Shown here: piece by piece, positions 19,791 to 28,881 of the stretch | Position numbering within the stretch: the first letter of the stretch is position 1 | Layout: each line of letters begins with the position of its first letter | Assembly (NCBI RefSeq): GCF_016908855.1 | Contig: NZ_JAFBER010000004.1 | Coordinates: 1 to 64,000 of the forward strand | DNA length: 64,000 nucleotides | Source: Scopulibacillus daqui | GTDB lineage: Bacteria; Bacillota; Bacilli; Bacillales; Sporolactobacillaceae | Direction of reading: 5' to 3' | Notes under the pieces: model-generated | Told to the model about the DNA's origin: nothing | What the model saw: the letters and a program-made list of their open reading frames with translations, nothing else | The model's database searches: none | Position numbers and translations under genes: made by a program

Positions 19791-21409
19791 TTTTTATTTA
19801 GTGTTGGGAATTGCGGCAGGTATGGAGGTTCCTGATAGTTGGCATAACTGTCCCATCGTTGATTATTGCTTTCCTCACGATTGACCGGAGGCGTCGGAGG
19901 CGTCGGCGGTGTCGAAGGCGCCGGCTGAACCGCTTGATCGTAATAATGCGTTCCTGGATAGTGCATTGCTGGCTGATAATACATATTAGGTTGTTCTTGA
20001 CAACCGCAATCTCCTTGCAAAGGCAAATTTTGATAACCATAGTACTCTTGATTAGGATAAACACTTGGATTCGGCATTTGCTGCCCATAATAAACTGGTT
20101 CCCAGTATCCAACATTCATAACATGTTGATAGTAAGGATTTAAATGGCTTGAAGACGGATAATACGCCGTTTCATGTTTTATATTTGCCCCGTACCAATG
20201 ATTTGTTTCAGGATTAATATTGGCATGATGCCACGGATTTATTGCCGGATTGACATTTCCAGGCCAAACGTTTGCTTCGGGAGGAATATGAGTGCCGGGC
20301 CATGGATTTTCAGGATTCACATGGTCGTGCCATACATTTGCTCCCGACATCCCAGTTGCGCCATCCCATGTTTCTGCTTCCGGATTCACATGAGCATGCC
20401 ATATATTCGCTTCAGGATTTACATGATCATGCCATACATTCGCTTCAGGATTCACGTTCGTTTCATCAAATATATGCTTATCAGGAACAAAATGCGCACC
20501 ATGCCAAGATGTGTTTGACATATATGGATTTTCCCAATCGTTTGAGTCATCAAATGTCTTCTCTTTTAGGACGTCCCATGGATTTTCCAATGGTTTATTT
20601 AAAACTGGTTTTTTTTCATTAATGTTCATTTTTGAATCCCATTCCCAGAATGGCATACTATTCATGCTTGGATGAACATCCATCATGTCACTGTCATTTT
20701 TAGGATGTATAATATTCGGCAATTCGTTATCCATCATTGGAATTTCATGAATATTATCGTTCGGTTTTGATTTCACATTTGGCTCGTTAATATATTGAAT
20801 GTCTTCTTGGTCTGTCTTAGCTTCAGGATTGATTTTAGTATTGACATTCGGATTAGCATGGGCACCTGCATTAGGATTAATATTCGGATTGACGTTCGGA
20901 TTGACATGAGTACCTGCATTAGGATTAATATTCGGATTGACGTTCGGATTGACATGAGTACCTGCATTAGGATTAATATTCGGATTGACGTTTGGATTAA
21001 CATGGGCATCTGCATTATGATTAATATTTGGATTGACGTTTGGATTAACATCAAGATTCCAATTTTCTTCTTTTTTGTTATCTATTATTGGATATATAGG
21101 GGCCGTTTTCTTTGATTGTTTGTAAACGACTGGATGTTCGGCCTTTGGCATTTCCTTTTTCCCATGATATATGGGCTCTTCTTTTTTGGCTTTTTGTTCT
21201 TCCTTTTTTATAGGCATCTCCTTTTTCATAGGCTCTTCTTTTTTCTTAACCGGCTTATAACCAGTAGGGACCTTAACCTTCATGCCAGGCATTATTTTAT
21301 CTGGATTACTCAATTGAGAATTCATTTTTTTTAATTCTTCTAATGGAATGCCGTGCTGTTGAGCAATTTTATACAGCGTATCACCTTTTTGAACAACATA
21401 AATTTTCAC
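19781..21409 (-). CDS. safA: SafA-type LysM coat morphogenetic protein with Asn/Pro repeats
   Basis: SafA directs inner spore-coat assembly together with SpoVID. The 542-aa product starts with a LysM domain (MKIYVVQKGDTLYKIAQQHG; residues 1-48) that binds cortex peptidoglycan. A Lys/Glu/Pro/Met spacer follows. Residues about 118-180 hold four 16-aa repeats of the type VNPNVNPNINPNAGTH. A second tract at about 316-413 has roughly 12-aa units such as HVNPEANVWHD, rich in Trp and His. The C terminus is Tyr/Pro/Gln-rich with a GDCGCQEQ cysteine pair. GTG 21409 follows GGAGGGG. B. subtilis SafA is shorter (387 aa) and, as far as I know, lacks these repeats. The position next to the CoxA-type gene supports the call. 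Confidence 0.85.
   Translation of the reverse strand: MKIYVVQKGDTLYKIAQQHGIPLEELKKMNSQLSNPDKIMPGMKVKVPTGYKPVKKKEEPMKKEMPIKKEEQKAKKEEPIYHGKKEMPKAEHPVVYKQSKKTAPIYPIIDNKKEENWNLDVNPNVNPNINHNADAHVNPNVNPNINPNAGTHVNPNVNPNINPNAGTHVNPNVNPNINPNAGAHANPNVNTKINPEAKTDQEDIQYINEPNVKSKPNDNIHEIPMMDNELPNIIHPKNDSDMMDVHPSMNSMPFWEWDSKMNINEKKPVLNKPLENPWDVLKEKTFDDSNDWENPYMSNTSWHGAHFVPDKHIFDETNVNPEANVWHDHVNPEANIWHAHVNPEAETWDGATGMSGANVWHDHVNPENPWPGTHIPPEANVWPGNVNPAINPWHHANINPETNHWYGANIKHETAYYPSSSHLNPYYQHVMNVGYWEPVYYGQQMPNPSVYPNQEYYGYQNLPLQGDCGCQEQPNMYYQPAMHYPGTHYYDQAVQPAPSTPPTPPTPPVNREESNNQRWDSYANYQEPPYLPQFPTLNKKDE
20874..21051 (-). repeat. 48-bp tandem repeat inside safA, about four copies
   Basis: Units begin at 20874, 20922, 20970 and 21018, exactly 48 bp apart. 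The first copies are almost identical and the fourth is diverged (TG for GG at its start, T for C elsewhere). Each encodes a 16-residue VNPN/INPN unit, keeping the reading frame. Confidence 0.9.
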
Positions 21410-21439
21410 GTTCTAACCCCTCCTGCACACGTGTATTAC

Positions 21440-21447
21440 ATTATATG
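21440..21447 (-). promoter_or_regulatory. Possible sigma-E -10 box of safA
   Basis: CATATAAT on the minus strand matches the sigma-E -10 consensus CATACAMT at seven of eight positions and lies about 30 bp before the GTG start. The -35 at the usual spacing is weak, so this is tentative. Confidence 0.35.
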
Positions 21448-21556
21448 GCCGGTCTGGGCTGATTGCCACATTTTTTTATATTAAGGAGAGTTTGCGATCA
21501 TTGAATCTCAAAAAAACGCCTGTTGCGAAGGGGAAAAGTCACTAAAAGATTTTTTT

Positions 21557-21565
21557 TGATATAAT
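21557..21565 (+). promoter_or_regulatory. Extended -10 promoter of niaR
   Basis: TGATATAAT, a TGn extended -10 element, lies about 35 bp before the niaR start after a run of eight T. No good -35 hexamer is seen at 17 bp, as is usual for extended -10 promoters. Confidence 0.6.
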
Positions 21566-21600
21566 GGTCTTGTATTTAAAACGCAAAATGGAGTGTCAAT

Positions 21601-22125
21601 ATGACAAAGCAAAAAAAAGTTCTTGGAGAAACAAGACGTTCATTTATACTTAAACAATTAAAAGAAAGTCCGAACCCTGTAACTGGAAGCCATCTCGCCA
21701 AACTTGCCAATGTCAGCAGACAAGTGATTGTTCAAGATATATCATTGCTTAAAGCGAGAAATCATCCGATTATGGCTACTGCCCAAGGGTATATTTATAT
21801 GGATAAGCAGCAATCTATAAGCCGCATTATCGCTTGCCAGCATTCAAGGGAGGAAACAGAAAATGAATTAAATATTATTGTTGACCACGGCGTGACAGTT
21901 AAAAATGTTATTGTTGAACATCCTGTTTACGGTGAAATTACAGCTTCATTAATGATTAAAAACCGCCATGATGTTAAAAATTTTATTGAAAATATCAAAA
22001 AGATGAATGCTTCTCTTCTGCTTTCTTTGACTGGAGGGCCGCACTTGCATACCATTGAAGCGGATTCTGAAAAACTTATTGACGACGCCATCATGTCATT
22101 AGAAAAGGCGGGCTACTTATTATAG
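21601..22125 (+). CDS. niaR: Nicotinate-responsive repressor NiaR (YrxA)
   Basis: NiaR represses NAD biosynthesis and niacin uptake genes when niacin is present. The 174-aa product has an N-terminal winged helix ([30 protein letters not shown]_11 type). The C-terminal 3H domain has the three histidines in [13 protein letters not shown] and [12 protein letters not shown] 21601 follows GGAG. In B. subtilis it is divergent from the nifS-nadBCA operon it controls; those genes are absent here and safA follows instead, so its targets must lie elsewhere. It converges on pheB and overlaps it by 6 bp. Confidence 0.93.
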   Translation: MTKQKKVLGETRRSFILKQLKESPNPVTGSHLAKLANVSRQVIVQDISLLKARNHPIMATAQGYIYMDKQQSISRIIACQHSREETENELNIIVDHGVTVKNVIVEHPVYGEITASLMIKNRHDVKNFIENIKKMNASLLLSLTGGPHLHTIEADSEKLIDDAIMSLEKAGYLL

Positions 22126-22132
22126 CCCGCCT
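22106..22132 (+). terminator. Hairpin shared by the niaR and pheB 3' ends
   Basis: AGGCGGGCTA (22106-22115) pairs perfectly with TAGCCCGCCT (22123-22132) around a 7-nt loop, spanning both convergent stop codons. T-tails are short on both strands, but the GC-rich 10-bp stem is strong. Confidence 0.65.
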
Positions 22133-22569
22133 GATCCAATCATATCGACTTGATCTACAGCATCTAATTTTTTAAAGCTGTCCAGAAGCTGATTAACATC
22201 TATAACCATTCCGCTTGTATCTATGGATAAGGTTACATTAGCCCGGCCTTGCAAGGGAATCGTTTGATGAATGGTAAGAACGTTGCATCCCGCTTTGGCA
22301 ACAATATCTAAAAGTCTTGTCAGAGTGCCTCTCTGGTCCTCTAAATGAAACAGCAAAGTAACAATATTTTCCTTCACAACTTTATGAAACGGAAAAATAC
22401 CGTCACGATATTTATAAAAAGCACTTCGGCTGAGGCCGACTTTTTTTACAGCTTCTGTAACATTTTCGGCTTTGCCCCGTTCCAAAAGGGTTTTGGCCTT
22501 TAGGACTTTAAGCATTGACTCAGAAAGTACATCCTCGCGAACCAAAAAGAATTGCTGGCTTTTTTTCAT
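22120..22569 (-). CDS. pheB: ACT-domain protein PheB (UPF0735)
   Basis: This 149-aa protein has an N-terminal helix-turn-helix-like region ([28 protein letters not shown]). A C-terminal ACT domain follows ([33 protein letters not shown], then [13 protein letters not shown]). This is the Bacillus PheB/YszB family. PheB was named as a chorismate mutase-like gene next to pheA, but its actual role is not settled and a regulatory function is plausible. pheA, normally adjacent, is absent here. ATG 22569 follows GGGAGG. Confidence 0.88.
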   Translation of the reverse strand: MKKSQQFFLVREDVLSESMLKVLKAKTLLERGKAENVTEAVKKVGLSRSAFYKYRDGIFPFHKVVKENIVTLLFHLEDQRGTLTRLLDIVAKAGCNVLTIHQTIPLQGRANVTLSIDTSGMVIDVNQLLDSFKKLDAVDQVDMIGSGGL

Positions 22570-22599
22570 ATGAGCCTCCCGTTAAGAGCTTTAAATGCG

Positions 22600-22693
22600 T
22601 GTTCCAAAAACAAGGAGTGCGCATCACATCCGCATCACCAATCAGCGCATGCAAATTCTGCAGCTTTCTTCCCTGATTTTTCGAACATTCTCT
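22600..22693. repeat. Dispersed hairpin-ended repeat, copy A
   Basis: This element fills the pheB-obg gap. It starts TGTTCCAAAAA and ends TTTTTCGAACA, which are near-perfect inverted ends. It shares ATGCAAA, GCAGCTTTC, TTTTCGAACAT and other blocks with the copy at 33831-33910, in the same order and orientation. No open frame is evident. Confidence 0.65.
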
Positions 22694-23983
22694 TTAATCA
22701 ACGAACTCAAATTCAAAGTCCAAAATTCTAACTGTATCGCCATCTTCTATTCCCCGTTTTCTGAGTGCATCATCAATGCCCATGCCCCGCATCTGCCTTG
22801 CAAAACGTCTGACAGATTCATCTTGGGTAAAGTCTGTCATTTTAAATAGCTTTTCGATTTTTGGACCACTGATCACAAATACGCCGTCATCACCACGGGT
22901 AATTTCAAATGGCTTCTCCTCTTCTTCCAGTTTGTACACTACCCGCTCTGCATTTTCTTCTTCTTGAATGTCATGGATCGGAAACATCGGTGTCTTTTCA
23001 AGCAAGTCAGCCACTGCATAGATAAGGTCTCGCAATCCTTCTCTAGTTATCGAAGAAATTGGAAAAACAGGCACCTTATTATCAATTTTTTCTTTAAATT
23101 GTTTTAAATGATCTTCCGCACCAGGCATGTCCATTTTATTTGCAGCAATAACCTGCGGACGTTCCAGCAGCCTTAGCTGATAATGTTTTAATTCTTCATT
23201 TATTTTAAGATAATCATCGTATGGATCACGGCCTTCAGTTCCGGCCATATCAATCACATGAATAATGACCCGCGTTCTTTCAATGTGCCGCAAAAATTGA
23301 TGGCCGAGCCCGGCCCCTTGGCTTGCTCCTTCAATCAATCCAGGAAGATCAGCGATAACAAAGCTTCTGGCATCATCTAGAGACACTACGCCTAAATTAG
23401 GCTTTATGGTTGTAAAGTGGTACGCGGCCACCTTTGGCTTGGCTGCTGAAACAACTGATAAGAGCGTGGATTTTCCTACACTTGGAAATCCAACTAAACC
23501 TACATCAGCCAATAACTTAAGTTCTAACCGGACTTCGCGCTCTTCGCCTGGTTCGCCGTTTTCAGATAAGTGAGGTGCCGGGTTAGCCGGTGTCGCAAAT
23601 CTGGTATTTCCGCGGCCGCCGCGGCCTCCCTTGGCAATAATGGCCTTTTGCCCCTGCTCGGTTAAATCCGCTATGATCCGTTCGGTTTTTTTGTCTATGA
23701 CAATGGTCCCCGGCGGCACTTTAACGATCATATCTTTGGCATTCCTGCCGTGTTGATTTTTAGATCCGCCGTTCTCACCGCGCGGAGCTTTAAAATGCCG
23801 TTGATAGCGAAAATCCATTAAAGTTCTTAATCCTTCATCGACCTGAAAAACAACATCAGCGCCATTACCGCCGTCACCGCCGGCAGGACCGCCGTTAGGA
23901 ACATATTTTTCCCTCCGGAAAGCTGCCATGCCGTTTCCGCCGTCGCCGCCCTTCACATAAATATCGACTTGATCGACAAACAC
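22694..23983 (-). CDS. obg: GTPase Obg
   Basis: Obg is an essential ribosome-associated GTPase linked to 50S assembly and, in Bacillus, to the Spo0A phosphorelay and general stress response. The 429-aa product has the glycine-rich Obg fold ([26 protein letters not shown]), the G domain with [18 protein letters not shown] and NKMD, and the C-terminal OCT domain ([19 protein letters not shown]). The start is GTG 23983, four bases after TGAGGTGGAT, and the resulting [12 protein letters not shown] agrees with Obg N termini. spo0B lies immediately upstream, as in B. subtilis. Confidence 0.97.
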   Translation of the reverse strand: MFVDQVDIYVKGGDGGNGMAAFRREKYVPNGGPAGGDGGNGADVVFQVDEGLRTLMDFRYQRHFKAPRGENGGSKNQHGRNAKDMIVKVPPGTIVIDKKTERIIADLTEQGQKAIIAKGGRGGRGNTRFATPANPAPHLSENGEPGEEREVRLELKLLADVGLVGFPSVGKSTLLSVVSAAKPKVAAYHFTTIKPNLGVVSLDDARSFVIADLPGLIEGASQGAGLGHQFLRHIERTRVIIHVIDMAGTEGRDPYDDYLKINEELKHYQLRLLERPQVIAANKMDMPGAEDHLKQFKEKIDNKVPVFPISSITREGLRDLIYAVADLLEKTPMFPIHDIQEEENAERVVYKLEEEEKPFEITRGDDGVFVISGPKIEKLFKMTDFTQDESVRRFARQMRGMGIDDALRKRGIEDGDTVRILDFEFEFVD

Positions 23984-24000
23984 TACAATCCACCTCAATA

Positions 24001-24537
24001 TTAAGTAATTTGCAATTTAATAACTGCCTCGGTTTCGTTAATATATTGTTCAACTAAATAAAACGATTGATTCAGCCTGTCTTCTTGTAATAACTCTTCT
24101 ATCTTTTGATGGTCTGTCAGCGATCCGACAAAATCAAAAATTAGTCTTGCTGATTCCTCTTTGATGTCAAAGGTAAGAGTCATCACGTTCTCTATTGTTT
24201 TTGATGCACAGCTGTCAAAGACTTTAAGCCAACGCTTCAATAAAGCTGTCAGTTCTTCATCATATTTATTTAGCATAAAGCCGCTTCCAATAACCTCGTA
24301 TTCCAGTTTGAAAAAGTGAGGATACCAATTGAATGTTAACAACAGCGCAGCACATTTCGGAATGTTCAAATTAGATATTTGCGCTTCATTTTTCGATTTT
24401 ATAATGATGCGTTCAATCACTTTTTCAATCTCTTCAAAACGATTTAATGAAAGATAAGCTTTAATCAGCTGCAATTCATTCAGCCATTCATGCCGTTCTT
24501 TTCTTAACAGTTCAACAAGTTCTATTTCATTTATCAT
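24001..24537 (-). CDS. spo0B: Sporulation initiation phosphotransferase Spo0B
   Basis: Spo0B relays phosphate from Spo0F to Spo0A at the start of sporulation. The 178-aa product carries the histidine-containing helix [20 protein letters not shown] near the N terminus, where the His of RHEW is the phospho-acceptor. The C terminus is a degenerate kinase-like fold ([23 protein letters not shown]). Two adjacent ATG codons (24540 and 24537) share one GGGAG site; the second has better spacing. It lies directly upstream of obg, the conserved pairing. An extended -10 promoter is seen 60 bp upstream. Confidence 0.9.
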   Translation of the reverse strand: MINEIELVELLRKERHEWLNELQLIKAYLSLNRFEEIEKVIERIIIKSKNEAQISNLNIPKCAALLLTFNWYPHFFKLEYEVIGSGFMLNKYDEELTALLKRWLKVFDSCASKTIENVMTLTFDIKEESARLIFDFVGSLTDHQKIEELLQEDRLNQSFYLVEQYINETEAVIKLQIT

Positions 24538-24598
24538 CATATGGCTCCCATATTTACTTTAAAACATACCGTTTAAGAGTTCAAATAGACTTTGTTCA

Positions 24599-24607
24599 AT
24601 TATATCA
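24599..24607 (-). promoter_or_regulatory. Extended -10 promoter of spo0B-obg
   Basis: TGATATAAT is read on the minus strand about 60 bp before spo0B. This is a TGn extended -10 element identical to the one before niaR. In the rest of the 24538-24840 gap I see only this promoter, the rpmA terminator and a short non-conserved stretch. Confidence 0.6.
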
Positions 24608-24788
24608 GAAAATCTTAAGATGATGGCTATGTAGGTATAGAAAACTTCTCGGTTGGCAAGCCTTCATAGGTTTAGACAGAGGCCTGGCCGGCTAATGCTG
24701 AAGACAATGAATTGGCCGCTGTGCTGGATATGGCGATTACTGTCAATTTATCGCTTAACGTATAAAATTATTCGTGCTTTATTAGAGA

Positions 24789-24823
24789 AAAAAAGCAGTG
24801 GATATGCTCCACTGCTTTTATTC
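24789..24823 (-). terminator. Terminator after rpmA
   Basis: AAAAGCAGTGGA and TCCACTGCTTTT pair around a short ATATGC-type loop. On the minus strand the T-run TTTTTTT follows. It separates rpmA from the spo0B promoter. Confidence 0.85.
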
Positions 24824-24840
24824 GTCTTCAATTCATTATA

Positions 24841-25131
<291 letters not shown>

Positions 25132-25136
25132 TCATG

Positions 25137-25475
25137 TCACCTCCCATGATCATCAATTTGAATATGTTCACCATATGAAGCTTCAATCGTTCTTAAAGAA
25201 ACGATCATGCCTTCCAGCAATAATTGAACTTTCTCTTGATGCTCCGGTTGTATGTCCATGGGAACATCACAGCGGAGAAAGCCTCCTTGGTCGCCCTGCT
25301 TTACATTAAGCTCCAGACCGGTCAGAGATTGTATGGCATTTAATGAACCAAAAGAAACGGCAGACACGCCTGCACATATAAGATCGTAACCGTGAGGGCC
25401 GGCATCCGCATGCCCCTTTATTGTTACAATATGGATGCGTCCCTCTTGGTTACGCCGAACATCTACTTTAATCAT
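25137..25475 (-). CDS. prp: Ribosomal-processing cysteine protease Prp (YsxB)
   Basis: Prp removes the N-terminal extension of bL27. The 112-aa product has both catalytic residues at the positions known from Staphylococcus aureus Prp: His22 in GHAD and Cys34 in LICAGVSAV. The gene lies between rplU and rpmA, 6 bp from rpmA, which is the conserved order in Firmicutes whose L27 is pre-cleaved. The ribosome binding site is weak (AGGTTTTCC), and translation probably couples to rplU, which ends 8 bp upstream. Confidence 0.94.
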   Translation of the reverse strand: MIKVDVRRNQEGRIHIVTIKGHADAGPHGYDLICAGVSAVSFGSLNAIQSLTGLELNVKQGDQGGFLRCDVPMDIQPEHQEKVQLLLEGMIVSLRTIEASYGEHIQIDDHGR

Positions 25476-25483
25476 AGGAAAAC

Positions 25484-25792
25484 CTATGCATTAATTTTTT
25501 CAATAGTTACTTTAGTAAATGGTTGACGATGACCTTGCTTGCGGCGGTAGTTTTTTCTGCGTTTGAATTTAAACACAACAACTTTTTTGCCGCGGCCATG
25601 CTCTTCAACTTTTGCAGTAACTGAAGCACCTTCAACAGTCGGCTGTCCAACTTTTACATTGTCGCCGCCAACGAAAAGAACTTTATCGAATGTTACTGTT
25701 TCGCCTGGTTCAGCATGCAATTTTTCAATATACAATACTTGACCTTCTTCTACTTTAAGTTGTTTTCCACCAGTTTCAATAATTGCGTACAT
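25484..25792 (-). CDS. rplU: Ribosomal protein bL21
   Basis: bL21 is a 50S protein that binds 23S rRNA. The 102-aa product starts [18 protein letters not shown] and ends in the conserved [23 protein letters not shown] block. ATG 25792 follows GAGGTG. It heads the rplU-prp-rpmA operon, which has a long leader of the L21 type and a consensus sigma-A promoter inside the end of the upstream rng gene. Confidence 0.98.
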   Translation of the reverse strand: MYAIIETGGKQLKVEEGQVLYIEKLHAEPGETVTFDKVLFVGGDNVKVGQPTVEGASVTAKVEEHGRGKKVVVFKFKRRKNYRRKQGHRQPFTKVTIEKINA

Positions 25793-25923
25793 ATTTGCAC
25801 CTCCCTATTATCTCAGACTCGCCATCATAGGCAGCATATAAGGGATTGTCCTAAGGAACATCCTCTATTATGCATTTAACAACCTATTTTGAGCGGTTGG
25901 AGCGGGTGCTCCAAAAAACTAAC
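25793..25923 (-). promoter_or_regulatory. L21 leader (autoregulatory 5' UTR)
   Basis: The roughly 130-nt untranslated leader between the rplU promoter and start codon includes the hairpin GGAGC-ACCC-GCTCC and further pairing upstream of the ribosome binding site. Bacillales carry a conserved L21 leader RNA here that is thought to bind L21. The assignment rests on position and size, since I could not run a covariance model. Confidence 0.65.
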
Positions 25924-25929
25924 GTTAAA

Positions 25930-25959
25930 ATCATACCACAGAGAAAAACGTTCTGTCAA
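25930..25959 (-). promoter_or_regulatory. Sigma-A promoter of rplU-prp-rpmA
   Basis: TTGACA (25954-25959) and TATGAT (25930-25935), read on the minus strand, are separated by 18 bp. The -35 box overlaps the stop codon of rng. Confidence 0.85.
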
Positions 25960-27137
25960 TTGTTGCGGTATAAATGATCCAGAACAGCCCCTTGCAGCCC
26001 ATACCAGTTTTTCTTTCGGGACATTTCAACGAGTCCAAGTTTTGTAAAACCTAATACTTGAGTCGTGTCTTTTTCATTGGCAAATCTTACTTTTAGTTTA
26101 GCCAATAAAGCTGTTTGATTACGTTCATTTTCCATTTTAACAAAATCGATCATGATAATGCCGCCAATTTGCCGCCACCTTAACTGCCGAGCAATTTCAT
26201 CAGCCGCCTCCAAATTAACTTGTAAGGCTGTGTCTTCCCAACTTTCAGCTGAAAACCTGCCTGTATTCACGTCGATAGCAGTTAAAGATTCAGTATAATC
26301 TATCACGATGTAAGCGCCGGATTTTAAATAAATTTTTCTTTTCAAAGCCTTTTTAAAGGCGCTCTCAATCCCATAGAGTTCAAATAGATTATCGCTTGGC
26401 TTTAGAGTTATTTTGATTTTCCCATTTATCCTTTTCAAAGCTGGCTCATTTAATTTCTTATTTATAATGATTTCGTCGACACCAATAGCTGTGTTTTCAC
26501 CTACTATACGTTGGACAAAATAATCATATGTATATAAAGGAAAACTTCGTCTGCCGGATTCATCCGCCTCCTGCAATAACCTCCCCCATAAATCTTTTAG
26601 TTTGAAAAACTGCGCTTCAAGTTCATTTAACGAAAGATTCCGGGCATTGGTTCTTATAATTGCACCTTCTTGGCCGGAACACCATTCGGACACTTGATGG
26701 CGCAATTTTTCTTTTAAAGGTCCCGTTATTTGCTTTGATACGGCAATATAACCGCTGTAAGGCAAATACACGATATAATCATTTGACAGTTGGATATATT
26801 GCGTTAATTTGGCTCCTTTTCGTTTCGTTTGTTCCCTTACTACTTGAACAATCAGTCTGTCGCCTTTTTGAATGTGTTTGGACAGCGGCATACAAGGGGA
26901 AGATTCATTGCCAAATGACAGCGTGTCTTGTTTGTGAAGAAAGCCATGTTTGCTATTCCCAAAATCAACAAATACGCCTTGAAGGCCGTCATTTACTTTG
27001 CTTACACTGCCGATATATATATCACCGATTGCAGGGAGATTGTCTCTTCTTGAAATATAGAAAGTGACGACTTCTTTATCATCAACTAAAGCAGCACGTT
27101 CAGCGTGCTGCTGGGTATCAATAATTAATTTTGCCAT
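25956..27137 (-). CDS. rng: Ribonuclease E/G family protein, short form
   Basis: This family cleaves single-stranded A/U-rich RNA with Mg2+. The 393-aa product has an S1 RNA-binding domain (GDIYIGSVSKVNDGLQGVFVDFG; about 38-110), an RNase H-like and 5'-sensor region, and the catalytic DNase I-like domain. Both metal-binding aspartates are present: Asp289 in AIDVNTG and Asp331 in IDFVKME, equivalent to E. coli RNase E D303 and D346. The protein ends soon after GLVEMSRKK, so the CPxC zinc-link seen in most RNase E/G proteins is absent. B. subtilis has no RNase E/G; other Bacillales carry one at this locus. ATG 27137 follows GGGAGG. Confidence 0.88.
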   Translation of the reverse strand: MAKLIIDTQQHAERAALVDDKEVVTFYISRRDNLPAIGDIYIGSVSKVNDGLQGVFVDFGNSKHGFLHKQDTLSFGNESSPCMPLSKHIQKGDRLIVQVVREQTKRKGAKLTQYIQLSNDYIVYLPYSGYIAVSKQITGPLKEKLRHQVSEWCSGQEGAIIRTNARNLSLNELEAQFFKLKDLWGRLLQEADESGRRSFPLYTYDYFVQRIVGENTAIGVDEIIINKKLNEPALKRINGKIKITLKPSDNLFELYGIESAFKKALKRKIYLKSGAYIVIDYTESLTAIDVNTGRFSAESWEDTALQVNLEAADEIARQLRWRQIGGIIMIDFVKMENERNQTALLAKLKVRFANEKDTTQVLGFTKLGLVEMSRKKNWYGLQGAVLDHLYRNN

Positions 27138-27218
27138 TTAATGGGGCCTCCCGAGCGGTTGTCCTTTCTGAAACTGTTCTTATTGTATTAGATAAAAAGT
27201 GCTTCAGTCAAACGGCTC

Positions 27219-28082
27219 CTAGCAGACTTCGAAAAATTCGCCTATCCTGCGGCGTGCATAATTGCCGCTGAAATAAAGGTTTAACAGTTCACCTTCATCG
27301 ATCACCCGTTGTTTATTTTTATTGCGGATAATGATCCGGTGATTAAAGCCCTTATAAAACAAATCCAAAATACTAGATATAGACATATGGGATGAGACGA
27401 TAATCGGCTTATTGCGGCGACTGTAATCACTTTGATATTCTTCTCTCCAGCGAGACAATAAAAATCTCATAAAAACATACCGCCTTTGCCTCCATTCTTT
27501 ATAAATGGAAACACCTATAAAACTGGCAACAACCATATAACTGAGTGCGAAAGGATAAAGACATAAAAGTGAAATTGTGAGAATCAAAAGCAGGATAAGT
27601 GAAATGATTAAAGAGTAATAGTAGGCTTTCTTAAAAGGAAACCTTTTCATTAACAGGATATAAAGAAGCTTTCCGCCATCCAAGGGCCATACAGGCAACA
27701 AATTAAACAACAAAATCATTAAATTGTAAGTGATAAACAAATGATGATGGGCATCGCTCCAAAAATTTGCAGAAGCGAGCATACGTGATGCAAATGGAAG
27801 CCATAAATGCTGTATTGGACCTGCAATAGTCACAAACAATTCTTCCTTGAGAGGACGATTGGCATGATTCTCCACCTTTGCAACACCGCCGAAGGGAAGC
27901 AATTCAATGGCCGTTATTTGCCAGCCTGCCAACATAGCTGCAACGGCATGGCCGCATTCGTGAATAAAGACAATTACAAAAACGATGACAACTTCCCAAA
28001 AATGACCTGTGACTAATCCGGCAGCCAGTACAAACCAAAAAACCGGGTGGATTTTGAACTTCGGCAAATACATATTATTCAA
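27219..28082 (-). CDS. spoIVFB: Stage IV sporulation intramembrane metalloprotease SpoIVFB
   Basis: SpoIVFB is the site-2-type protease in the outer forespore membrane that cuts pro-sigma-K. The 287-aa product has six or so hydrophobic segments, the zinc motif HECGH at residues 41-45, and the second metal site FNLLPVWPLDGGK with Asp135. A C-terminal CBS-like region follows (HMSISSILDLFYKGFNHRIIIRNKNK) that senses ATP in B. subtilis. The frame opens at TTG 28082, well placed after AGGTGAT; an ATG nine bases later is possible. It overlaps the end of spoIVFA, the usual coupled pair. Confidence 0.95.
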   Translation of the reverse strand: MNNMYLPKFKIHPVFWFVLAAGLVTGHFWEVVIVFVIVFIHECGHAVAAMLAGWQITAIELLPFGGVAKVENHANRPLKEELFVTIAGPIQHLWLPFASRMLASANFWSDAHHHLFITYNLMILLFNLLPVWPLDGGKLLYILLMKRFPFKKAYYYSLIISLILLLILTISLLCLYPFALSYMVVASFIGVSIYKEWRQRRYVFMRFLLSRWREEYQSDYSRRNKPIIVSSHMSISSILDLFYKGFNHRIIIRNKNKQRVIDEGELLNLYFSGNYARRRIGEFFEVC

Positions 28083-28848
28083 ACGATATCACCTGGATAG
28101 GATCAATGAAATGGTTGCCTTCTTTTAAAGCAAAATAGAAGGTTCCCTTTTGATTATGATCACCCTTGGAAACCGTCCCAACTTTTTGCCCTCTCTTAAC
28201 GAAGTCATATGTCTTTACATTAACATTGTCTAATTTTCCATACCAGGATTCGCTGCCGTCTTTATGTTGAATAATGACTGTTTCACCTGTTTTATCCTTC
28301 TTGCCTACAAATACAACAAAGCCATCTTTAACCGCCTTAACTTGGGAATTTGCAGATGTCTTGACTAATACCCCTTTACTCGCCGCCGAAAATTTTTTGG
28401 TTACTTGACCGCTGACTGGTTCAGCATAAGCCATTTTCCCGGACTTGCTTTGATCCTTGTGCTGTTTGGACTGATCCATAAAAGGCAATAATGCGAGCGG
28501 CTTTCCAAAGGTATCCTCGTACCATCCTGATACTTCTGCAAATTTGAAGTCATCATTCATAGCTTTCGACACGCCATCCTTAATCGTTGCCAGATGGCCG
28601 TTAGATTGCTTGTAGACGATGCCTGTGCCTAACACTAGACAGCCAGCAATCAAACATTTGATGATAAAGGTTTGAATACGAAATAAAGGATGCCATTCGT
28701 TTTGGCCGTTGTCTGTTTGAAAACCGCTATATTCTGAAAAATGATCTGGAGATTTGTGGTTGGATTGAAAGGCTGCATGTTTCTTCGGCCGCTCATATGA
28801 TTTTTTTCTATCCTTATGTCTTTTTCTGATTTCATCAATCCGTTTCAT
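28075..28848 (-). CDS. spoIVFA: Stage IV sporulation protein FA (SpoIVFB regulator)
   Basis: SpoIVFA anchors and holds SpoIVFB inactive until SpoIVB cleaves it. The 257-aa product has a basic N-terminal cytoplasmic part (MKRIDEIRKRHKDRKKSYER), one transmembrane helix at about 59-79 (FIIKCLIAGCLVLGTGIVY), a linker, and a C-terminal LytM/M23-like domain at about 165-257 (DGFVVFVGKKDKTGETVIIQH). That domain lacks a full zinc set, as expected for a non-enzymatic member. ATG 28848 follows AAAGGAAGGG. A sigma-E-type promoter lies upstream. Confidence 0.93.
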   Translation of the reverse strand: MKRIDEIRKRHKDRKKSYERPKKHAAFQSNHKSPDHFSEYSGFQTDNGQNEWHPLFRIQTFIIKCLIAGCLVLGTGIVYKQSNGHLATIKDGVSKAMNDDFKFAEVSGWYEDTFGKPLALLPFMDQSKQHKDQSKSGKMAYAEPVSGQVTKKFSAASKGVLVKTSANSQVKAVKDGFVVFVGKKDKTGETVIIQHKDGSESWYGKLDNVNVKTYDFVKRGQKVGTVSKGDHNQKGTFYFALKEGNHFIDPIQVISFE

Positions 28849-28881
28849 CGATTACCCTTCCTTTAACCGTCTTTGATAAAA

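Noticed and set aside
19811-21334. Several long plus-strand and alternate minus-strand frames across safA
   Set aside because: They arise from the repeated, biased safA codons, have no ribosome binding sites and encode Arg/Ile-rich low-complexity text.
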